Assembly: GCF_004362975.1 (NCBI RefSeq)
Contig: NZ_SNXO01000006.1
Span: forward strand, 1-64,000
DNA length: 64,000 nucleotides
Direction of reading: 5' to 3'
Source: Aminicella lysinilytica
GTDB taxonomy: Bacteria > Bacillota > Clostridia > Peptostreptococcales > Anaerovoracaceae
In this document: positions 1 to 7,098 of the stretch, piece after piece
Position numbering within the stretch: the first letter of the stretch is position 1
Layout of the letters: the number at the start of each line of letters is the position of its first letter
Notes under the pieces: model-generated
What the model was told of the DNA's origin: nothing
What the model saw: the letters and a program-made list of their open reading frames with translations, nothing else
Database searches by the model: none
Made by a program: the position numbers and the translations under genes

Positions 1-2
1 TA

Positions 3-89
3 GTTGACAGATACGCTTACTCTGCATACTGGATCGAGACAGGAACTATGAATATGCGAGAATATTACTCACGTAATTCAAAACTATGA
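3..89 (+). CDS. C-terminal fragment of an open frame cut by the window edge
   Basis: A frame is open from the window edge and closes with TGA at 87-89. It encodes about 28 residues rich in Tyr (RYAYSAYWIETG near its start). It may be the tail of a gene upstream of the portal gene, where a terminase would sit in many phages, but 28 residues are too few to identify. It is not in frame with the portal gene, so it is not simply the missing portal N-terminus. It could equally be a chance open frame. Confidence 0.25.
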   Translation, partial: VDRYAYSAYWIETGTMNMREYYSRNSKL

Positions 90-117
90 TGTCAATGTGG
101 GGCCATGAGGAGAACCG

Positions 118-1143
118 GTGGTTTTCTTAAGAGAGTTACTGGAGCGGATCATAGATCCGCTCTGGGGCTCCTACTGTGAAATATTCAATTATCAGATAGC
201 AAAAGATATTTATACTTATGGCAACGCCTATGAGTATGTTTATAAGGATGAAGATGGAGTTGTAAAATCAAAGGGAATCAGACCTGAATACGCTTATCCT
301 ATCTATGACGATGGTGGTAAGTACGTTCAATTCGTCGAATATATGATAGACAATTCAAACAACGTTGAATACAAAACTGTATACGATACGGATAAAGTAA
401 GCGAATATGTTAATGGTACGCTTACGGGTGAATACAATAACCCAACGGGTCTGCCGATACATTATACTTGCGGTGACCTAGACAGAAGTGGTTATTTTGG
501 GGCTAGTATTGTTAACGATTTAATGCCTATTATAGACGAGATAGAGGGGTTACTATCTAAAATGAGTGATAGCGTGTCTACTTTATCACTTAACCCATTA
601 GGTGTTAGCGTGGGTGATAGGGTAGATGCAAGTGTTGATAAAGATATTACTGGTGCAGTATTGAACATTGAATCTGGTGGTGAATACAAATGGGCGACTG
701 CTCAACTTGATACGCCAGCGATTAGTGTAATATTAGATAATCTGCTTAATCAATTCTATACGATAGCACAAGTACCTAGTGTATTATACGGACAAAGTAA
801 CGTTGCTAATGTTAGTGAGGTTAGTTTGAAGTTACTTTTTAATTGTGCCGATAACTTAGCGAAGAAAACAAGTTATGAACTTTTAAAAGGATTTTATAAG
901 AGGTTAGAATATATTGGTATGTTGGTTAATGATAACTTTAATGATATTGAAATATCATTTAACTATAATAGACCTGCTGATGATAGTAGTATTATATCTG
1001 ATATTAAAACACAAATGGAGTTGGGTATTATGTCGAGAGAAACTGCTATGAGGGTTTCGCCGTATATAACGGATGTTCAAAGGGAACTTGAAAGGGAGTT
1101 AGAGGCGTCTAACCAACAACATACTGGTGTGGTAGGTAATTAA
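118..1143 (+). CDS. Phage portal protein, SPP1 Gp6-like, N-terminally short
   Basis: Portal proteins form the dodecameric DNA gate of tailed-phage capsids. The 341 residues resemble the middle and C-terminal parts of the SPP1-type family: an Ala-Lys-rich helix leading into YGNAYEYVYKDEDG (about residues 39-52), a beta-rich segment around DKVSEYVNGTLTGEY, then the long helical part with GQSNVANVSEVSLKLLF and a C-terminal SRETAMR stretch. The family is usually 440-500 residues, so roughly 100 N-terminal residues are missing. The GTG start has a good GAGGAG ribosome site at 107-112, and an in-frame TGA lies just upstream. This is therefore either a genuinely short version or a truncated gene with a fortuitous start. 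Base composition is far more AT-rich than the chromosome genes after 4 kb. The family call is by recognition; truncation is inferred. Confidence 0.72.
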   Translation: MVFLRELLERIIDPLWGSYCEIFNYQIAKDIYTYGNAYEYVYKDEDGVVKSKGIRPEYAYPIYDDGGKYVQFVEYMIDNSNNVEYKTVYDTDKVSEYVNGTLTGEYNNPTGLPIHYTCGDLDRSGYFGASIVNDLMPIIDEIEGLLSKMSDSVSTLSLNPLGVSVGDRVDASVDKDITGAVLNIESGGEYKWATAQLDTPAISVILDNLLNQFYTIAQVPSVLYGQSNVANVSEVSLKLLFNCADNLAKKTSYELLKGFYKRLEYIGMLVNDNFNDIEISFNYNRPADDSSIISDIKTQMELGIMSRETAMRVSPYITDVQRELERELEASNQQHTGVVGN

Positions 1144-1273
1144 AGGGTAATAGATATACTATATATAGTGGTGGTAAATATTATGGTATACAATATATAT
1201 GTTATTATCAACCAATAGTAAATATAAAGGTGATAATGGGATAATATTTATATTAGTGATTTCCCGATTACCC

Positions 1274-1290
1274 TTGAAATACCAACGATT
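1274..1290 (+). repeat. Palindromic motif copy 1 (half-degenerate)
   Basis: TTGAAATACCAACGATT. The 14 bases TTGAAATACCAACG recur exactly at 1871-1884 and, inverted, at 25199-25212. It lies in the non-coding part of the phage remnant. Confidence 0.6.
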
Positions 1291-1370
1291 TTAAGACGGA
1301 ATCACGCCAACCCTGACCGTCACGCCACCCACCACCCACCAACCTAAATATAAAAATCAAAATTCTACAA

Positions 1371-1389
1371 CCGTTGGAATTCCAACGAT
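1371..1389 (+). repeat. Palindromic motif copy 2 (perfect palindrome)
   Basis: Contains CGTTGGAATTCCAACG (1372-1387), a perfect 16-base palindrome. This is the best-preserved symmetrical form of the family and looks like a dimeric protein-binding site. No T-tract follows, so it is not a terminator. Confidence 0.65.
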
Positions 1390-1870
1390 AGTAAGTAATG
1401 GTTGACAATAAATACACTTATTATTATTAGGGTGACAATCAAACCCAAATACTAAATCCCTAATCCGAAAACGATTAGCAGACATTCTAAGGGTAGGATT
1501 TAATAGGAATGGGGCTTAAAATGGTATCTATTATCGATTTTAATACGATTAACGATAGATTATACCTTTAACTATTAAGGGCGATAATAGGGCGTGTGTG
1601 TGTTGATTTGATTGCAAGTATTTACTTGATTATCTAAACCTATTCCAATTACTTGAATCTGATAAATCAAAAACGATCGTTGTGATTTTTAGAATAGTGG
1701 CTATAATAAACCATTATAACCACTATTAGTATTGGTCTGGGTAGTAGAATAGGTGGTGTCTATACACGAATCGTGCATATATATAAGGAATAACAGGGCA
1801 ATTTTACTTTAATATTGGCTTGTATAATAGATTTATATAAGTATTTTACTATGCAAATTGCTTGTATATA

Positions 1871-1888
1871 TTGAAATACCAACGATTT
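1871..1888 (+). repeat. Palindromic motif copy 3
   Basis: TTGAAATACCAACGATTT, sharing 17 bases with copy 1. Non-coding context. Confidence 0.6.
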
Positions 1889-2078
1889 ATGGGTATTATA
1901 TACATTTCCCAAAAGAACGATTTTGGGAATAGTTCAAAATTGGCGTGAATAATCAATGTTGAAGAGGGTCTGATTAGATGGGATATTTGGGCTATAATTA
2001 TTTGTGTTTAATACTAAATTAGTATGGTATTTTTAGTGTTAGTACACAAATTAGTGTTAAAAAAGGGGTCAAAATCGC

Positions 2079-2103
2079 TGTAACCGTTGGAATTTCAACG
2101 TTT
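2079..2103 (+). repeat. Palindromic motif copy 4
   Basis: Core CCGTTGGAATTTCAACG at 2084-2100. The preceding TGTAA makes a 20-of-21 match with the single copy at 25.2 kb. It lies about 125 bases before the start of the head-tail adaptor gene. Confidence 0.6.
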
Positions 2104-2226
2104 GTGGCACCCCAAAACCCAAAAAACCGCTTTAGCAGACCCATTTTTTTCCCACATCAAAAAATTGAAAACCAACCCTAACCATTGAAAAATTAGGGTT
2201 TACAAGATATATAAGGAGATGAAAAA

Positions 2227-2565
2227 ATGACAAATGAAGAAAGATTATTGCTGGAAATGGGCAATAGATTATATTTTAGTCAGGAACAATATGCAGAGTT
2301 ATTAGCCGAAAACGGCTTAACATCAACGGCTACATTTGAAAAAGATTATTGTATGAAAGCATTATTAGAAACCGTCAAGCAAATATTAGAATCACTATCG
2401 AATAATATTGACTATTATATGACTGTTCAGACCGAGTATACTACTCAATCATCGGCATACAACGCCTTACAAGATAGAATCCACCGATTAGATAACAGGA
2501 TTAATGAACTATCTGCCAATGGTGTAAATGATAGTAACCCTATATGTTACCTCTATCGTAATTAA
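2227..2565 (+). CDS. Putative phage head-tail adaptor/connector protein
   Basis: A 112-residue acidic protein. It opens with an LLEMGNRLYFSQEQY helix, followed by an LLETVKQILESL helix (about residues 44-55) and a C-terminal coiled-coil-like segment (RIHRLDNRINEL). Size, helical pattern and position after a portal gene and before an Ig-domain structural protein fit the small head-completion proteins of siphophages, which plug the portal and link it to the tail. The start is well supported by AAGGAG 7 bases upstream. Composition matches the flanking phage genes. The functional call rests on position and general resemblance, not on a diagnostic motif. Confidence 0.5.
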   Translation: MTNEERLLLEMGNRLYFSQEQYAELLAENGLTSTATFEKDYCMKALLETVKQILESLSNNIDYYMTVQTEYTTQSSAYNALQDRIHRLDNRINELSANGVNDSNPICYLYRN

Positions 2566-2576
2566 GGGGGCGTGAT

Positions 2577-3764
2577 ATGAGTACACTAAATGAAAGAATG
2601 TTTATCACGACACTTGAACGTGAGGGCATAGACATTAAAGTAAACGGTGGTATCGTTAAAGGATTTTTCCGTATTAATAATAGTGGCGAAGGTAAACAAT
2701 TCGCAACATTATACACGGCTATTGATAAGGTCAATCAGGGCGATTTAGTGTTGATTGACACAATACCACTTATAGCCCAAAAGGTTATCACCGAAGAATC
2801 AACGGTATATCAGAAATCAACATTACAGAAATGCAACCAGTTAATTGAAATTATGGTCAAGAATCCACTTGATAATACTAAGGCGACCCTTACATCATTC
2901 TATGGTATATCGGATGATATATCCCAATCTTTAAAAATAGATAGCGATATAATCACTTCCCAAAGTTCTTTGCATTTACAGTTGCCGTTAACCAGCCAAT
3001 CTAAAAATATATTATTAAATGACCGTCTTTATGTCGGCGGTAATCAGATGGCGTGGAAAGTCAATGATATGATAGAGCAGAATGGCGTGATAGAACTACA
3101 TTTAACCCGTTCTGCCATTGATACGACCTATGACGATACAACAAATGGCATTGCTGACAGGTGGCGTTACGAAACCAAACCATCTATTTATACAACCAAT
3201 ATAACAGAAAGCACCGTTACACTCAATCAGGACGATACCAGCCAATTAACGGTATCAGTATTAAAAGATGGTGTTGCTATGACCGAAACGCCAACTATTA
3301 ATTGGAGCGTATCAGACACCACCATAGCAAGTGTGGATTCCACTAATACCATTAAGGGGCTTGTAGTTGGTTGTTGTGAAGTAAGTGGGTCGTATAAAGC
3401 AACTGATAATGATATAGCGATTGGCGATACAGTTAGTGTTACCGTTAATGCAAAACCCGTTGTGGCAGATATTGTTGTGACACCAGCGTATAACGAAACC
3501 AGCGATTATAAATTGAAACAGGGATATAGTGCGGTAACATTTACTTGTAGTATTGATGGCGTAACAAGTCCAGTATGGAATATTACATTAAATAATAATG
3601 GTGTGGCAAGTAGTTATTATGAATCTACCATCGATAACGGGCTAGGTACATTTACTTGCAAATGTGTTACAAGAAATGCTAATTTAATTGAGTATGATAT
3701 TTCGGAATCCACAACAGGTAAAACGGCAAAATATTATGTAAAATTGGCAAGTATGGTGGGTTGA
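2577..3764 (+). CDS. Phage structural protein with two Ig-like domains
   Basis: A 395-residue protein. Residues 1-180 resemble phage head-tail stopper or connector-type proteins: FKV-like opening MSTLNERMFITTLEREGIDI, then GFFRINN and a QGDLVLID turn. Residues about 205-291 form a bacterial Ig-like (BIG2-type) domain with LNQDDTSQLTVSV, INWSVSDTTIASV and the typical G-L-V-V-G-x-C turn. Residues about 297-392 form a second beta-rich, Ig-like domain. Ig domains on phage structural proteins are usually surface-exposed and can bind glycans. The start follows the adaptor gene by 11 bases behind GGGGG/GTGAT. The gene is intact, although the surrounding module lacks capsid, tail-tube and tape-measure genes. 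Structural role is likely; exact position in the particle is not determined. Confidence 0.6.
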   Translation: MSTLNERMFITTLEREGIDIKVNGGIVKGFFRINNSGEGKQFATLYTAIDKVNQGDLVLIDTIPLIAQKVITEESTVYQKSTLQKCNQLIEIMVKNPLDNTKATLTSFYGISDDISQSLKIDSDIITSQSSLHLQLPLTSQSKNILLNDRLYVGGNQMAWKVNDMIEQNGVIELHLTRSAIDTTYDDTTNGIADRWRYETKPSIYTTNITESTVTLNQDDTSQLTVSVLKDGVAMTETPTINWSVSDTTIASVDSTNTIKGLVVGCCEVSGSYKATDNDIAIGDTVSVTVNAKPVVADIVVTPAYNETSDYKLKQGYSAVTFTCSIDGVTSPVWNITLNNNGVASSYYESTIDNGLGTFTCKCVTRNANLIEYDISESTTGKTAKYYVKLASMVG

Positions 3765-3768
3765 TTTT

Positions 3769-3831
3769 ATGGTTAAAATAGTATATAATAATCGAATCAA
3801 ATATTGCTTTAGAAACCCTATAAATAATTAA
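3769..3831 (+). CDS. Possible 20-codon peptide or truncated phage gene start
   Basis: A short ATG frame begins 4 bases after the Ig-protein gene, behind GGTGGG, and encodes MVKIVYNNRIKYCFRNPINN. A start this close to the preceding stop suggests it was the beginning of the next phage gene, cut short by decay. There is no other support. Confidence 0.25.
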   Translation: MVKIVYNNRIKYCFRNPINN

Positions 3832-3860
3832 ATGTTTTTATTGGTTGGGTAGGTAAAAAT

Positions 3861-3879
3861 CGTTGAAATTTCAACATTT
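3861..3879 (+). repeat. Palindromic motif copy 5
   Basis: GTTGAAATTTCAAC (3862-3875) is a perfect 14-base palindrome of the same family as the four copies at 1.27-2.1 kb. It sits between the last phage gene and the promoter of the chromosomal ynzC-like gene. Confidence 0.6.
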
Positions 3880-3940
3880 TCCTTTTGATATTTTTCCAAA
3901 TACAGTGAATTTATCGGATTGCTGGCATGGAAGATCGGTA

Positions 3941-3969
3941 TTGAAAGGTCAGGCAAGTTTTGATATAAT
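3941..3969 (+). promoter_or_regulatory. Sigma-A promoter of the ynzC-like gene
   Basis: TTGAAA (3941-3946), a 17-base spacer and TATAAT (3964-3969) form a near-consensus promoter 30 bases before the ATG. It probably marks the return to host chromosome after the phage remnant. Confidence 0.75.
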
Positions 3970-3998
3970 GTACCTTGCTTGCAAGGGAGAATTATTAT

Positions 3999-4235
3999 AT
4001 GATTACAAAAGAAAAAATTAACAGAATAAACCAGCTATCCAGAAAGTCGAAAACCTCGGGTTTAACTGAAGATGAAAAGGCTGAGCAACAACTTTTGCGC
4101 AGGGAATACATAGATTCCTTCAAGGCGAATCTGAAAGCTCAGTTGGATCAGATCGAGATAGTTGAAGGCATCGAAAAAGAAGAAGGCCGAGATAAGAATG
4201 ACTACGTTGTAGAGATAGAAGATGAATTAAGTTAA
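3999..4235 (+). CDS. DUF896 (YnzC-like) family protein
   Basis: A 78-residue protein starting MITKEKINRINQLSRKSK, the hallmark N-terminus of the DUF896/YnzC family, with a central TSGLTEDEKAEQQLLRREYI. The fold is a two-helix hairpin. In Bacillus subtilis ynzC lies beside SOS-linked genes, but its molecular role is unclear. I chose the ATG at 3999 because AAGGGAGA lies 8 bases upstream and family members begin there; an upstream in-frame TTG at 3975 is less likely. It has its own promoter and terminator, so it is monocistronic. The C-terminus is longer and more acidic than in the shortest family members. Confidence 0.85.
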   Translation: MITKEKINRINQLSRKSKTSGLTEDEKAEQQLLRREYIDSFKANLKAQLDQIEIVEGIEKEEGRDKNDYVVEIEDELS

Positions 4236-4243
4236 ATGCAATG

Positions 4244-4283
4244 AAAAAGGGGAGAGTTTTTCAAAAAAACATCCTCTTTTTTT
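4244..4283 (+). terminator. Rho-independent terminator after the ynzC-like gene
   Basis: AAAAAGGGGA (4244-4253) pairs with TCCTCTTTTT (from 4272) with one G-T pair. The arm runs into seven Ts. Confidence 0.65.
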
Positions 4284-4311
4284 GTTTGAAAACTGCTTAA
4301 TATGGTATAAT
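4282..4311 (+). promoter_or_regulatory. Promoter of the iscS-iscU-mnmA operon
   Basis: TATAAT at 4306-4311 is convincing. The -35 is weaker: TTGTTT (4282-4287) with an 18-base spacer. I do not see an IscR-type operator. Confidence 0.5.
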
Positions 4312-4345
4312 CTACAAAGTAAGTTTAGAAAGGGAGTAGAAACAT

Positions 4346-5530
4346 ATGAGTCAGACCAGAAGAGTTTATCTCGATTATTCGGCGACTACACCGGTCAAAG
4401 AAGAAGTCTTAAAAGAAATGATTCCATATTATACTGAAAAATTCGGCAATCCATCCAGCCTTTATACTATAGGCCTTGAATCTAAGGCGGCCATAGATAA
4501 GGCAAGGGCACAGGTAGCCGGTTTGATAAATGCAGATCCTGCGGAAGTTTATTTCACAGGTGGCGGCAGTGAAGCTGATAACTGGACCCTCTTCAGCGTT
4601 GCCAACGCAATGAAGACCAAAGGAAAAGGTAATCACATAATCACGAGCAAGATCGAGCACCATGCAGTATTGCATTCCTGCCAGTTCCTTGAGAAAAATG
4701 GATTCGAGGTTACATATCTTGATTGTGAGAAAGACGGAACGATAACTCCTGAATCCCTGGAGGCTGCTATCAGACCTGACACGATTCTGGTAAGCATAAT
4801 GTTTATTAATAATGAGATAGGAACTATAGAACCTGTGGAAGCACTGGCTAAAGTAGCTCATGACCACGGTATTCTGTTCCATACAGATGCAGTTCAGGCA
4901 TTGGGAAACACACATATAGATGTTAAGAAAATGGGCATAGATATGATGTCAATGTCATCCCATAAGATATATGGACCTAAGGGCGAGGGAGCTCTGTATA
5001 TGCGTAAAGGTATCAAGATCCCTAGTTTTATCCACGGTGGAGCTCAGGAAATGGGCAAGAGGGCAGGAACTGAAAACCTGCCAGGCATCGTAGGCTTCGG
5101 AAAAGCCGCTGAGTTGGCAGGCGAGAATCTTGATAAGCATATCAAACATTGTACAGATATCAGGAATTATCTCCTGGATCAGATAAAGAAGAATATCCCT
5201 GATGTGGTTGTGAACGGAAATATGGAACACAGACATCCGGGAAATGCTAATGTAATCTTTGAATATATTGAAGGTGAGTCGATTCTTCTACTGCTGGATA
5301 GTTTTGGCATCGCTGTATCTACAGGATCAGCCTGCTCATCTAAATCTTTGAAGCCTTCACATGTATTGGCTGCTATAGGAGTTCCTGATGAGATGATACA
5401 CGGCACTATAAGGTTCACAGTAGGTGATTTCACCACTAAGGAAGACATTGATTATGTAATAGATTGCCTGACAAAGGTAGTATCAAGATTGAGAGAGATA
5501 TCCTCAGTCAACAGTAAGAAAGGCTGGTAG
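4346..5530 (+). CDS. iscS: Cysteine desulfurase (IscS/NifS family)
   Basis: This PLP enzyme takes sulfur from cysteine as an enzyme-bound persulfide and hands it to IscU for Fe-S clusters and to MnmA for tRNA thiolation. The 394 residues begin with YLDYSATTP and contain the PLP lysine in SHKIYGPKG (Lys207). The persulfide cysteine is in STGSACSSKSLKPSHVL (Cys330), with the short-loop arrangement of group I enzymes. Length is typical. AAAGGGAG supports the ATG. iscU follows after 2 bases and mnmA overlaps iscU, so sulfur donor and two acceptors are co-expressed. Fe-S biogenesis helpers (hscA, fdx, iscR) are absent here, as is usual in Clostridia. Confidence 0.95.
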   Translation: MSQTRRVYLDYSATTPVKEEVLKEMIPYYTEKFGNPSSLYTIGLESKAAIDKARAQVAGLINADPAEVYFTGGGSEADNWTLFSVANAMKTKGKGNHIITSKIEHHAVLHSCQFLEKNGFEVTYLDCEKDGTITPESLEAAIRPDTILVSIMFINNEIGTIEPVEALAKVAHDHGILFHTDAVQALGNTHIDVKKMGIDMMSMSSHKIYGPKGEGALYMRKGIKIPSFIHGGAQEMGKRAGTENLPGIVGFGKAAELAGENLDKHIKHCTDIRNYLLDQIKKNIPDVVVNGNMEHRHPGNANVIFEYIEGESILLLLDSFGIAVSTGSACSSKSLKPSHVLAAIGVPDEMIHGTIRFTVGDFTTKEDIDYVIDCLTKVVSRLREISSVNSKKGW

Positions 5531-5532
5531 AA

Positions 5533-5973
5533 ATGGGATTATATAATGATACAGTAATGGATCACTTCATGAATCCAAGAAATGTAGGAGAAATAGAAGA
5601 TGCAGACGGTACAGGCGTTTACGGAAGCCCTGTCTGCGGAGATATGATGCAGGTCCAGATAAAAGTTAAGGACGACATAATTACAGATGCTAAATTCAAG
5701 ACCTTTGGTTGTGGAAGCGCCATTGCTTCATCAAGCATGGCTACAACTATGATCATAGGAAAATCTGTTGAAGATGCTTTGGAAGTAAGCAATAAGAAAA
5801 TCATCGATGAACTTGGAGGTCTGCCGGCAGTTAAGGTACATTGTTCGGTTCTGGCTGATCACGCAATCAAATCTGCCATATATGATTATGCTCAGAAGAA
5901 TAATAAGACATATAAGGGACTAGAAGGATTTGATCCAAATGAGGATGATGACGATGAAGGAGCTACGGAATAA
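5533..5973 (+). CDS. iscU: Fe-S cluster scaffold protein IscU/NifU N-terminal type
   Basis: IscU assembles [2Fe-2S] and [4Fe-4S] clusters from sulfur delivered by the cysteine desulfurase encoded just upstream. The 146-residue protein has the three ligand cysteines at Cys35 (SPVCGDMM), Cys60 (FGCGSAIASSS) and Cys104 (KVHCSVLA), plus the conserved Asp37. The C-terminal tail is unusually acidic (DPNEDDDDEG). Such tails are common in clostridial NifU-like proteins. The last 20 bases overlap the start of mnmA. No SUF genes are present here. Confidence 0.93.
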   Translation: MGLYNDTVMDHFMNPRNVGEIEDADGTGVYGSPVCGDMMQVQIKVKDDIITDAKFKTFGCGSAIASSSMATTMIIGKSVEDALEVSNKKIIDELGGLPAVKVHCSVLADHAIKSAIYDYAQKNNKTYKGLEGFDPNEDDDDEGATE

Positions 5974-7045
5974 TAAAGTTGTACTTGGACTGAGTGGCGG
6001 AGTGGACAGCACTACCGCCGCTTTGTTGTTGAAGGAAAAGGGCTATGAAGTCATAGGTCTTTTTTTAGATGTGATGGGAGACGGAAGTTCTGACATAGAA
6101 GCTGCTGCTAAGGCGGCAGAACAGTTAGACATACCTTTTGTCCATCGAGATGTATCTGACATTTTTGAAAAGGTAGTAATCAGTGATTTTTGCCGGGAAT
6201 ACAGTATTGGGCATACGCCTAACCCTTGCGTCGTATGCAATCCAAACGTAAAATTCAAGACCATTATAGATGTGGCTGATGAATTAGGCGCATATTACAT
6301 TGCTACAGGTCATTACGCCAGAATAATAAATCGGTATGACAGATATTATGTTCAACAGGCGGCAAGTCTGAGGAAAGATCAGTCATATATGCTATATCGA
6401 CTAGGGCAGGATATACTATCCAGAATCATATTTCCTTTAGGCAATTTTCAGGACAAGGAAGAAACGAGAAATCTTGCAAAGTCACATAAGCTGTTTTCTG
6501 CAGATAAAGCGGATAGCCAGGAAATCTGCTTCATAGAAGATGGAAAGAAAGCTTACGTGGATTTCATAGAAGATCGCGGTTTTCATTGCGAACAGGGAGA
6601 TTTTATATACAGTGACGGCAGTGTCATCGGCAAACACAAAGGCCTGCTTTATTATACCGTTGGCCAGCGTAAAGGCCTGGGCCTGAACCTGGGCAAGTCA
6701 GCCTTTGTTACAAAGATTGACCCAGCCGGAAATACTATCACCTTAGGCAGCAATAAAGACCTGTTCAAGGAAAATGTCGTATCCCACAGCAATTTCTTTG
6801 TTGCAGATTCTACAGAAAGAATACCTGAGACCGTTGATAATGATTGCCTGCTGGCTAAGATACGCTATGGAGCCGGTCTTTCACCGTGCACATTGAAGGC
6901 TGGAGACAATGGCAGAGTCATAGCAACTTTTGATATAGCACAACGCGCAGCAACACCCGGCCAGTCCATAGTATTCTACGCTAAGGACAGCGAAGAGGAA
7001 AGCGCCTACGTAATAGGCGGCGGACTTATAGAAAGTGATTACTAA
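5954..7045 (+). CDS. mnmA: tRNA-specific 2-thiouridylase MnmA
   Basis: MnmA adenylates C2 of wobble uridine 34 in Lys, Glu and Gln tRNAs and replaces the oxygen with sulfur relayed from IscS. Visible motifs are the ATP pyrophosphatase loop SGGVDS (residues 14-19), the catalytic cysteine in NPCVVCNPNVKF (Cys92) and the persulfide-carrying cysteine in DSQEICFIEDG (Cys192). The KGLLYYTVGQRKGLG region leads into the C-terminal beta domain. I chose the ATG at 5954 (363 residues): AGGA lies about 9 bases upstream and the SGGVDS loop then falls at the usual distance. The frame is open further up to 5930, but that only duplicates the end of iscU. Overlap with iscU suggests translational coupling. Confidence 0.93.
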   Translation: MKELRNNKVVLGLSGGVDSTTAALLLKEKGYEVIGLFLDVMGDGSSDIEAAAKAAEQLDIPFVHRDVSDIFEKVVISDFCREYSIGHTPNPCVVCNPNVKFKTIIDVADELGAYYIATGHYARIINRYDRYYVQQAASLRKDQSYMLYRLGQDILSRIIFPLGNFQDKEETRNLAKSHKLFSADKADSQEICFIEDGKKAYVDFIEDRGFHCEQGDFIYSDGSVIGKHKGLLYYTVGQRKGLGLNLGKSAFVTKIDPAGNTITLGSNKDLFKENVVSHSNFFVADSTERIPETVDNDCLLAKIRYGAGLSPCTLKAGDNGRVIATFDIAQRAATPGQSIVFYAKDSEEESAYVIGGGLIESDY

Positions 7046-7098
7046 ATCCTCACATTATGGATATATAATTACTATAATAGATGTGATAGAATAACGAT

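Larger units (their letters stand above)
1144..2226 (+). other. 1.1 kb AT-rich non-coding stretch in the phage remnant
   Basis: No frame on either strand exceeds about 60 codons and stops are dense in all frames. A capsid or scaffold gene would normally lie here between portal and head-tail adaptor. The stretch holds four copies of a palindrome related to CGTTGGAATTTCAACG (annotated separately) and many AACGAT words. A possible sigma-A promoter is TTGACA at 1403-1408 with TATTAG 17 bases later. There is also a small CACGAATCGTG inverted repeat near 1766. A ribosome site (AAGGAG, 2214-2219) precedes the next gene. I see no RNA gene I can name. Confidence 0.6.

Noticed and set aside
1144-2226. 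Hidden capsid gene read with a reassigned stop codon
   Set aside because: Stops of all three kinds are dense in every frame, so no single reassignment opens a long frame. The flanking phage genes end in ordinary stops.
4409-4915. 168-codon antisense frame over iscS
   Set aside because: Shadow of iscS; no ribosome site or family signal.
7046-7098. Independent promoter for pgcA
   Set aside because: A TATAAT exists at 7073-7078, but no acceptable -35 lies 16-18 bases upstream.
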